DNA of 7,018 bases from Bryobacterales bacterium (GTDB lineage: Bacteria; Acidobacteriota; Terriglobia; Bryobacterales; Bryobacteraceae). The stretch is from positions 262 through 7,279 of the forward strand of contig PLRZ01000305.1 in the NCBI GenBank assembly GCA_003164075.1, given 5' to 3'. The notes beneath the pieces were generated by a model that was given only the letters and a program-made list of their open reading frames with translations, searched no databases and was not told the origin of the DNA. How positions within the stretch are numbered: the first letter of the stretch is position 1; each line of letters starts with the position of its first letter. Both the position numbers and the translations under genes were made by a program. This document shows, piece after piece, positions 1 to 5,302 of this stretch.

Positions 1-800
1 GCATGCGCGCAGCAGTCTACGCCGCGCTGGACGTGCGTGTTCTGAAACGTTTTTCGTTTTCGGCGGGCGTGCGCGACGAGGTCTATCACGGTATGCCAGG
101 CGAGGTCTCGCCGTCGGTCGCGGCGGGTTATTGGGCCACTTCCAGGCTGAAGCTACGCGCCGGCGCGAGCCGCGCCTTCCGGCTGCCCGACTACACGGAG
201 CTGTATTATCACGACCCCACGAGCCTCGGGAATCCGAACCTGAAGCCGGAGCGTGCGTGGAGCTATGAAGGCGGCGCCGACTACCAGGCGACGGGCCGCC
301 TGCGCCTGCAGGCCACGCTGTTCGAGCGCCGCGACCGCGACGTGATCGACTATGCGCGCCCCTCAGCGGCGGATCCGTGGCAAGCGCTGAATGTCGACCG
401 GCTGAACTTCGTGGGGCTGGAGACGTCGACTGCCTACCGCGTGCGCGCCTCCATCGTCGATCTAAAATACACCGTCCTCCACGGCTCCGGCGATCCGACG
501 CCCGGCCTGCAGTCGGAATACGCGTTCAACTACCCCGTGCACAGCGCCACGGCGGGCTGGAGCGGCACGCTGCCCGGCGGTATCACGGCGCGCACGCGCA
601 TTGGCGCGTTGCAACGCGTAGGGAAGAACGCTTACGCGGTGTGGGACCTGTACGTGGCACGCTCCCGGGGACTGGTGCGACCATTTTTCCAACTCACCAA
701 TCTCACGAACACGCGTTACGAAGAGATCAACAACGTGGTGATGCCGGGACGCACGGTGATCGGCGGGATCGAGATCGCGTATCCGGCCAAAGTCAATTAA
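1..800 (+). CDS. TonB-dependent outer-membrane receptor, C-terminal part (5' end outside window)
   Basis: This is the last ~265 residues of an outer-membrane beta-barrel that would import a scarce ligand (siderophore, cobalamin or similar) using TonB energy. The reading frame is open to the left edge, so the plug domain and most of the barrel lie outside; the ATG at base 3 is internal, not a start. Visible evidence is the receptor-family signature FRLPDYTELYYHDP followed by GNPNLKPE (about residues 60-83 of the visible part), alternating amphipathic strands rich in aromatic residues and Arg, a strand-turn such as ATLFERRDRDVIDY, and the closing block with NLTNTRYEE and MPGRTVIGGIEI near residues 232-258. 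The protein ends AYPAKVN rather than in the usual terminal aromatic residue. The layout resembles BtuB-like/siderophore receptors, but the substrate cannot be told from this portion. Its stop overlaps the end of the convergent mqnC gene. Confidence 0.88.
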   Translation, partial: MRAAVYAALDVRVLKRFSFSAGVRDEVYHGMPGEVSPSVAAGYWATSRLKLRAGASRAFRLPDYTELYYHDPTSLGNPNLKPERAWSYEGGADYQATGRLRLQATLFERRDRDVIDYARPSAADPWQALNVDRLNFVGLETSTAYRVRASIVDLKYTVLHGSGDPTPGLQSEYAFNYPVHSATAGWSGTLPGGITARTRIGALQRVGKNAYAVWDLYVARSRGLVRPFFQLTNLTNTRYEEINNVVMPGRTVIGGIEIAYPAKVN

Positions 801-1824
801 GGAAGTAGGTCCGGTACAGCGTGTCGCGCTGTTTCGGGATGAAGCCCGCGTCGCGGATGATGCGGCGCAGTTCCTCTTCGCTGGCGCGGTGATGCGCCCC
901 GGCGGCCGAGACCACGTTCTCTTCGATCATGATGCTGCCTACGTCGTTGCCGCCAAAGCGCAAACCCAACTGGCAGGTCTTCAGCCCTTGCGTCACCCAC
1001 GACGACTGCACATTTTCGAAGTTCTCCAGGTAGATCCGCGAGATCGCCAGCGTCTGCAAATACTCCACGGCGGTAGCTTCTTCCTTCACGAAGTGGCCCA
1101 GCGAGGTGTTCTCGCGCTGGAACGTCCATGGAATGAAGGCCGTGAATCCGCCGGTCTCTTCCTGCAGGTTGCGGACCAGTTCCAGGTGATTCATGCGCTG
1201 CTCGATGGTTTCGCCGCAGCCGAACATCATGGTCGCGGTGGTGCGCATGCCGAGCTGGTGCGCGGTACGGTGTACATCCACCCAGTCCTGGGTATTGCAT
1301 TTCAGACGGCTGATGCGGTGACGCACGGCGTCGTCCAGGATTTCGGCGCCGCCGCCGGGGATGGAATCGAGGCCCGAATCCATGAGGCGCTTGATCGTAT
1401 CGCGCAGGCTCAAGCCGCTCACGTCGGCGATGTTGGTCACTTCCGGCGCCGACAGGCAGTGCAGGTGGATGGGGTAACGCTGCTTGATGCCGCGGAACAG
1501 ATCCTCATACCATTCGATCTTGAGATCGGGGTGCAGCCCGCCCTGCATCAGTACACCCGTGCCGCCGAGGTCGAGCGTCTCCTGGATCTTTTCGAAGATG
1601 GTCTCCTTCGGCAGAATGTAGCCCTCGGCATGGCCCATGGGCCGGTAGAATGCGCAAAAAGTGCAATACTCGGTGCAGAAGTTGGTGTAGTTGATATTGC
1701 GGTCGATGATATAAGAGACCACGTTTTCCGGATGCCACCGGCGACGGATGGCGTCAGCCTCCATGCCGATGCCGATGAGGTCGTTAGAGGCAAATAAGTC
1801 GAGCGCTTCCTGGCGAGTGATCAT
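793..1824 (-). CDS. mqnC: Cyclic dehypoxanthinyl futalosine synthase (radical SAM), menaquinone biosynthesis
   Basis: MqnC is a cytoplasmic radical-SAM enzyme that cyclises dehypoxanthine futalosine in the futalosine route to menaquinone. The 343-residue protein has the family's usual length. The [4Fe-4S]/SAM motif CxxxCxxC is at C50, C54 and C57, within NYTNFCTEYCTFCAFYR. Further family blocks are LMQGGLHPDLKIEWYEDL (about 92-109), the SIPGGGAEIL stretch (154-163), MMFGCGET (199-206), FTAFIPWTFQ (227-236) and the GGNDVGSIMIEEN block (291-303) shared by the MqnC/MqnE/CofH group. The PGGGAEIL and IPWTFQ forms favour MqnC over MqnE. The ATG at 1824 gives the expected N-terminus, but I see no strong Shine-Dalgarno before it. 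No other menaquinone gene is adjacent. The gene lies downstream of a repeat-rich spacer and may have its own promoter; none is convincingly visible. Confidence 0.94.
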   Translation of the reverse strand: MITRQEALDLFASNDLIGIGMEADAIRRRWHPENVVSYIIDRNINYTNFCTEYCTFCAFYRPMGHAEGYILPKETIFEKIQETLDLGGTGVLMQGGLHPDLKIEWYEDLFRGIKQRYPIHLHCLSAPEVTNIADVSGLSLRDTIKRLMDSGLDSIPGGGAEILDDAVRHRISRLKCNTQDWVDVHRTAHQLGMRTTATMMFGCGETIEQRMNHLELVRNLQEETGGFTAFIPWTFQRENTSLGHFVKEEATAVEYLQTLAISRIYLENFENVQSSWVTQGLKTCQLGLRFGGNDVGSIMIEENVVSAAGAHHRASEEELRRIIRDAGFIPKQRDTLYRTYFLN

Positions 1825-1847
1825 TGGTAAACCCAGCCTGTATCTCT

Positions 1848-1881
1848 ACGATAGCAGAGGCGGGACGATAGCAGATGCGGG
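1848..1881. repeat. 17-bp tandem duplication in the mqnC leader
   Basis: ACGATAGCAGAGGCGGG (1848-1864) is followed immediately by ACGATAGCAGATGCGGG (1865-1881), with one mismatch in 17. On the mqnC strand each copy contains GCTATCGT, and the block lies 24-57 bases upstream of the mqnC ATG. It could be a chance slippage product or a duplicated binding site. TATCGT is only a poor -10 match and I see no matching -35. Confidence 0.6.
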
Positions 1882-1960
1882 GTTGGCGCACTTACGTTAG
1901 CGGTCGGGATGAAAGTGCCGGCGCGCCTGCACGGCTCCATGGCGAGAGATCCGGCGGTGG

Positions 1961-2087
1961 GGCAGGCGGTGCTCGCCTGCCCTTTATCCTGTTTGGGCAG
2001 CAGGCCTTGTTCAGTGCGGGTGGACTGGCAGGCGGTGCTCGCCTGCCCTCGATCCTATTCGAGCAGCGGGCCTAATTCAGCGCGGGC
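1961..2087. repeat. Hairpin-headed intergenic repeat, two units (period 66 bp)
   Basis: Unit 1 (1961-2026) and unit 2 (2027-2087) each begin with a perfect inverted repeat: GGCAGGCG, loop GTGCT, CGCCTGCC (1961-1981 and 2027-2047). The roughly 40 bases after each hairpin are also related, sharing blocks such as ATCCT, GCAGC, GGCCT, TTCAG and GCGGG with scattered mismatches. Unit 2 is about 5 bases shorter before the next hairpin. The hairpins are identical while the tails differ, which fits a REP/BIME-like palindromic element. There is no T-tract, so a role as intrinsic terminator is not indicated. Whether the unit recurs elsewhere in the genome cannot be seen here. Confidence 0.72.
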
Positions 2088-2109
2088 GGCCAGGCGGCAC
2101 CGCCTGGCC
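2088..2109. repeat. Third, variant palindrome of the hairpin array
   Basis: This is a perfect 10-bp inverted repeat, GGCCAGGCGG and CCGCCTGGCC, separated by only CA. It shares the AGGCG/CGCCT core with the two upstream hairpins but has one extra C:G pair inserted symmetrically in both arms and a different loop. It starts 61 bases after hairpin 2. The bases that follow do not resemble the tail of units 1 and 2, so this is a head without its tail, or an independent insertion. Confidence 0.65.
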
Positions 2110-2130
2110 CACCTGCGGACTCACTGCAAA

Positions 2131-2213
2131 TTCCACGACATCAGGAGTTCTGAAATTGCGGGGGCGACATCAGGAGTTCTGAAATTCCACGAGATCGGAA
2201 GTTCTGAACTTCC
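2131..2213. repeat. Three copies of a 19-bp core (CATCAGGAGTTCTGAAATT family)
   Basis: Copy A (2139-2157) and copy B (2168-2186) are identical over 19 bp. Copy C (2193-2211) matches at 15 of 19. Copies A and C are both preceded by TTCCACGA (2131-2138 and 2185-2192). The spacings between cores are 29 and 25 bases. Copy C forms a perfect palindrome, GGAAGTTC-T-GAACTTCC (2197-2213); copy B can form a weaker one with a G:U pair. The family is unrelated in sequence to the GC-rich hairpin array next to it. Possible readings are a dispersed intergenic repeat or a cluster of dyad operators; the symmetry alone does not decide. Confidence 0.7.
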
Positions 2214-2230
2214 GGCACGAAGCGGCTGAG

Positions 2231-2249
2231 AAAAGGGATGCGGGCATCC
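2231..2249 (-). terminator. Possible intrinsic terminator after the TMTC-like gene
   Basis: On the minus strand, starting 17 bases past the TGA stop of the upstream gene, GGATG-CCCG-CATCC can fold into a short GC-rich stem and is followed by CTTTTC. The stem is only 5 bp (6 if the loop is reduced to 2 bases) and the U-run is 4 long, so it would be weak. Its position directly behind the last gene of the row is right for ending that transcript. Confidence 0.35.
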
Positions 2250-2266
2250 GGGAATTTCCTTGCCGG

Positions 2267-4405
2267 TCACCGAAACAGCTCGGGGGCACAGCCGAGATCT
2301 TTTTCGGCTACGGCCCGGATGGAGTCGGCCTCGAACTGTTGGCCTCGCCGGAGGTAGTTCCCGACGACGTTCCGCGATGCCGCGCAGATGTCGGTGTGGA
2401 CCAGCGGGCAATCCTGATTGAGACTGACTGTGCCGCCTTCACGCGATACGGCGCAGCCGTTGGGGTCGACCTGCCCGTAGAGTTCTACCAGCGGAGCGAT
2501 CAGATCGGAGCGCTTGGGGTCCACCGCCAGCGCTTCCACCAGGGCGGCGGCCGCTTTGCGTGCCTCGCCGGAGTCCCGATAGAGCGACGCCAGTTCTTCC
2601 AGGAGTTCCGGCGACGACTCCAGAGTGCGTCCGCGTTCGAGCGCCGCCAGGGCGGGCGGCATGTTCCCGAAGCGGAGATAAGTGCGGCCCAGTTCCAGGT
2701 ACAGCCGGGCGGGCATCGAGGTAAGCCCGGGCTTGCCCCGCGCGGCGTTTTCCGCTTGGTAACGTGCGTCCCAGGCGAGCTCGATCCTCTCGCTGCGCAG
2801 CAGCGCGTCCAGGGACTTGCGGTACCAGCCCAACGCCTGCGCGCTTTTGGACGCCTCCCGGTCCCCAACATTGCGGTAGAAGACACCGGCGTCGCGGTAG
2901 GCCGTGGAGGCGTTGCGGGAGTCCGGCAGTCCATCCAGAATCGCCAGCGCGCGTTCCGCGTAACGGATGGAACCGGCCATGTCGCCGCCGGTGGCGGGCA
3001 TGGAGGCGGTGGCCGCGGCCAGGTTGGCTTTGTAACTGTCCGGAACCGACCCGGCCGCGCTGAGCCAGAACGCCTGCGGGTCGAGCCAATCGCCATTGCG
3101 GGCGTAGGTGCGGGCGGCCAACCCCACCAAGAGCACCAGCAGACCGGCCAGCAACGCCGTCCGGTTGGCCGGCAGGTGGCGCCACAGCGCGTCCATGGCC
3201 CACACAAGAGCGATGGCGAAACCTACCGACGGAAGATAGAGAAAGCGCTCCGCCATGATGGTGCCGATGAGCAGCAGGAGATTCGACGTGGGGACCAGGG
3301 CGGCGAAAAAGAAAGCGATGGCAAAGGACACGGGCCGGTGAGTGCGCCGGAAGCCGATGGCTACAACGGCGGCGGCGACGGAACCGGCGAGCGCCGCGAC
3401 GGCTTTCAGATCCCCCCAATTCCCCGGACTCCAGGTGAAAAGCGGGATGGCATTGTAGCTGTAGTCCCACGAGAGCCGGGCGGGCCACACCAGCAGTCCG
3501 AAATACCTGCCGATCACCCTGAACGCGGTGATGCGCGCGGTCCAGAAACCGGCGCCCAAGAGCGGATTGTCATAGAAGGGAGTGGCCTGGTAGGAACTGT
3601 TCGCCAGCACCTGGGAACGCACGTACAGGTACACCAGACAGGCGAGGGCAGCGGCGCCGTAGCTGGGCAGGCGGGCCGTCCACGAGAACGCCCGGGCGAA
3701 GATGAAATCGTAGATGGCGAAGACCGCCACCACTACGATGGCGCTTTCCTTGGAGAAAATGCCGATTGCCGTGGCCAAGCCGATGGCCGCCAGCCACCCG
3801 GCCTTGCGCGCACCGGAAGTTTCCAGCGCCTTCCGATGGCACAGCAAGGCGGCGAGCACGCCAAATGCCGCCAGCAGGTCGGCACGGCCCACCAGATTGG
3901 TTACCGATTCGGTAAGCACAGGATGCAACGCCCACAGAGCGCTGAGGAGGATCGCCAGGCGGGGACGCTCGAAGATGGCCAGCCCAAGAAGGTAGACCAG
4001 CACGATGTTGGCGGCGTGGAGGAGGAAATTGATCGAGTGATACCCGTACGGGTCGGGGCCGTGGCCCAGCACCGCATAGTCGAACAGGAACGAGAGCGTG
4101 ACCAGCGGACGATAGAGGCCGGTATTCGCCGTGGGCCAATATTGCCCGGTCAGGATGCGGTGAATCTGCACCGGTGTGACCGCCTGAACGCGAGGGTCCT
4201 TGAGGATGATCCCGTCGTTATCCAGCAGAAATGGAGCGTGGAAAGAGTTGGAGTAAGCCAGCCAGGTAAAGCCGATGACCGCGGCCAGCAGGAGCGCACT
4301 TCTTACAGCCGGCCGGGCCGTAAGGCCGATGGTCCCACTCTGGCTCGCGGGCTTCCGGTTCCTGGCGTTCCGCGGCGCCGGTTTGGCTGCTTTATCGTGT
4401 CGCAA
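2267..4405 (-). CDS. TMTC-like multi-pass membrane protein with C-terminal TPR repeats (GT-C/O-mannosyltransferase-like)
   Basis: This is a large inner-membrane protein of about 712 residues. The first ~430 residues are hydrophobic helices with the blocks of the TMTC/DUF1736 family: acidic loop DNDGIILKDPRV after the first helix (about 62-73), LYRPLVTLSFLFDY (97-110), WALHPVLTESV...GRADLLAA (158-180), FSKESAIV (217-224), LSWDYSYN (311-318) and GTIMAERFLYLPSVGF (381-396). Eukaryotic TMTC proteins are O-mannosyltransferases; activity here is inferred. The C-terminal half is soluble and helical, with clear TPR-like units around 566-633 and a tail containing four Cys (about 651, 666, 674, 706). 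I chose TTG at 4405: a GGAG sits 5 bases upstream, inside the end of the kinase gene, and the stop-to-start gap is 2 bases. The longer frame to 4501 would overlap the kinase by 94 bases and reads as unrelated charged sequence. It may instead be annotated simply as a tetratricopeptide repeat protein. Confidence 0.85.
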   Translation of the reverse strand: MRHDKAAKPAPRNARNRKPASQSGTIGLTARPAVRSALLLAAVIGFTWLAYSNSFHAPFLLDNDGIILKDPRVQAVTPVQIHRILTGQYWPTANTGLYRPLVTLSFLFDYAVLGHGPDPYGYHSINFLLHAANIVLVYLLGLAIFERPRLAILLSALWALHPVLTESVTNLVGRADLLAAFGVLAALLCHRKALETSGARKAGWLAAIGLATAIGIFSKESAIVVVAVFAIYDFIFARAFSWTARLPSYGAAALACLVYLYVRSQVLANSSYQATPFYDNPLLGAGFWTARITAFRVIGRYFGLLVWPARLSWDYSYNAIPLFTWSPGNWGDLKAVAALAGSVAAAVVAIGFRRTHRPVSFAIAFFFAALVPTSNLLLLIGTIMAERFLYLPSVGFAIALVWAMDALWRHLPANRTALLAGLLVLLVGLAARTYARNGDWLDPQAFWLSAAGSVPDSYKANLAAATASMPATGGDMAGSIRYAERALAILDGLPDSRNASTAYRDAGVFYRNVGDREASKSAQALGWYRKSLDALLRSERIELAWDARYQAENAARGKPGLTSMPARLYLELGRTYLRFGNMPPALAALERGRTLESSPELLEELASLYRDSGEARKAAAALVEALAVDPKRSDLIAPLVELYGQVDPNGCAVSREGGTVSLNQDCPLVHTDICAASRNVVGNYLRRGQQFEADSIRAVAEKDLGCAPELFR

Positions 4406-4414
4406 GGCTACTCC
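4403..4414 (-). promoter_or_regulatory. Ribosome-binding site and TTG start of the TMTC-like gene, coupled to the kinase stop
   Basis: On the minus strand the sequence reads ACGGAGTAGCCTTG. GGAG (4414-4411) overlaps the last kinase codon, TAG is the kinase stop, and TTG (4405-4403) follows after two bases. The 5-base spacing from GGAG is suitable. No ATG or GTG start in this frame lies nearby before the first membrane helix. Translation of the two genes is probably coupled. Confidence 0.6.
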
Positions 4415-5271
4415 GTCTTGGAGTAGTAGTAAGTGTACTTGCTGTACAGCTCCGAGGCGCGCGCGCCATTGGCCACGATGCCCAGAACGTTGTTCTCGCA
4501 CAGGGACTGCATGGCGCGGGTGACGTTATCGAACGTGGTAGAGCCGATTTTTACCACCAGGATGGCGCCGTCCGCCAGGGTGGCCAGCAGGTTGGCGTCG
4601 GCCGAGAACAGCAGCGGCGGGGTATCGAAAATCGACCAGTTGAAAGTGCGCGGCAGCTCTTCGAAGAGAGCCTTCACCTGCCGCATGTTCAACAGTTCCA
4701 GAGGATTTCGCACGGCGGAGCCGGCCGGCAGAAGGTACAGATTCATGCCCTCCACCTTGCGCAGCGCCTGGGCGAAGGTGCATTGTCCCATGAGATAGTC
4801 GGAAATGCCGGGCGCGCGTTTGATCTGGAAGAGGTTGTGGACGATGGGGCGGCGCAGGTCGAAATCGCCCAGCAGCACGGAACTTTCGGTCAGTTGGGCT
4901 TCCGCCAGCGCCAGGTTGACGGCGGTGAAGGTTTTGCCCTCCGCCGGCGAAGGGCTGGTGACGATGGCGGTGTGCAGAGGCTGGAGCGTCTGCAGGTGGT
5001 TCAGGCGGGTGCGCAGGGTGCGGAACTCCTCCGCGGGGGTTTCATGAGAATTGTTGAGATCCAGAAGATGGGATTCGGGCGCAGGTTCGAACTTCACCAC
5101 TTCCACCTCGCCCAGCATGCCGGGGTGAATATTCAACCGCACGGTGGGGGCCGCGCCCATACTCACGGGAAGAAACTCGAGAGGGACATCCGGGCGCGCC
5201 GGGGTTGCCGGGTGGTCAATGGGACTTCCGCCCATCTCGGCCCGGCGTAAAGCATCGTGTACTCGGCTCAT
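4408..5271 (-). CDS. Tyrosine autokinase / CpsD-CapB family P-loop ATPase of polysaccharide biosynthesis
   Basis: This is a cytoplasmic bacterial tyrosine (BY) kinase of 287 residues that would pair with the membrane co-polymerase encoded just upstream and cycle by tyrosine phosphorylation to control chain length and export of a surface polysaccharide. The P-loop (Walker A) is SPSPAEGKT at about 106-114, Walker A' is LLGDFDLRRP at 133-142 (the usual form is IDADLRRP) and Walker B is FDTPP at 215-219. The C-terminus carries a tyrosine cluster, Y276, Y279 and Y281-283, the usual autophosphorylation tail. The N-terminus MSRVHDALRRAE is typical of the separate, non-fused kinases found in PEP-CTERM/exosortase-type clusters. 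I chose the ATG at 5271 because GGAGAAGAG lies directly before it; the upstream ATG at 5346 would overlap the preceding gene by 44 bases and adds 25 residues without family resemblance. Confidence 0.9.
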   Translation of the reverse strand: MSRVHDALRRAEMGGSPIDHPATPARPDVPLEFLPVSMGAAPTVRLNIHPGMLGEVEVVKFEPAPESHLLDLNNSHETPAEEFRTLRTRLNHLQTLQPLHTAIVTSPSPAEGKTFTAVNLALAEAQLTESSVLLGDFDLRRPIVHNLFQIKRAPGISDYLMGQCTFAQALRKVEGMNLYLLPAGSAVRNPLELLNMRQVKALFEELPRTFNWSIFDTPPLLFSADANLLATLADGAILVVKIGSTTFDNVTRAMQSLCENNVLGIVANGARASELYSKYTYYYSKTE

Positions 5272-5280
5272 CTCTTCTCC
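5272..5280 (-). promoter_or_regulatory. Strong ribosome-binding site deciding the kinase start
   Basis: The minus strand reads GGAGAAGAG immediately followed by ATG. This near-consensus purine-rich site supports the internal MSRVHDALRR start over the longer open frame that reaches into the upstream gene. Confidence 0.75.
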
Positions 5281-5302
5281 AATCGCGCGAACGCGTCGTC
5301 CA

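Larger units (their letters stand above)
1825..2266. other. Repeat-rich intergenic spacer without a credible gene
   Basis: This 442-base gap separates mqnC from the polysaccharide-type gene row; both neighbours are on the minus strand. Short open frames exist here, but their translations are low-complexity or simply spell out the repeats, and none has family features. The gap holds a 17-bp tandem duplication, a hairpin-bearing unit of about 66 bp in two copies with a third variant hairpin, three copies of a 19-bp core, and a terminator-like hairpin. Bases 1882-1960 show nothing I recognise. Such dense non-coding repeats suggest dispersed chromosomal palindromic elements collected in a safe intergenic site. 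Confidence 0.7.

Noticed and set aside
816..834. Hairpin ACAGCG-TGTCG-CGCTGT followed by TT, just past the receptor stop
   Set aside because: It could be a plus-strand terminator, but the stem is only 6 bp, the T-run is 2-3 bases long, and it lies inside mqnC codons that are constrained for other reasons.
889..1797. 302-residue open frame antisense to mqnC
   Set aside because: mqnC has unmistakable radical-SAM motifs over the same bases, and the antisense product shows no recognisable features.
1825..1900. Promoter for mqnC on the minus strand
   Set aside because: TATCGT occurs twice in the tandem repeat as a partial -10 match, but no suitable -35 is found at proper spacing, so I do not call it.
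1961..2213. CRISPR array or integron-like attachment sites
   Set aside because: The repeats belong to different families, the spacing is irregular with related rather than unique spacers, there is no cas or integrase gene, and the hairpins lack attC-like core sites.
1875..2229. Two small plus-strand frames (66 and 106 residues) in the spacer
   Set aside because: They consist of translated repeat units, lack a convincing ribosome-binding site and have no family features.
2121..2411. 96-residue minus-strand frame running from the end of the TMTC-like gene into the spacer
   Set aside because: It overlaps the TMTC-like coding end out of frame, and its C-terminal part is only a translation of the repeat copies.
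2339..4426. Very long open frame (695 residues) antisense to the TMTC-like gene
   Set aside because: The translation is low-complexity and rich in Gly, Arg, Gln and His, with no domain or signal features. It is the expected mirror of a GC-rich gene whose opposite strand rarely has stops, while the minus strand shows clear family motifs.
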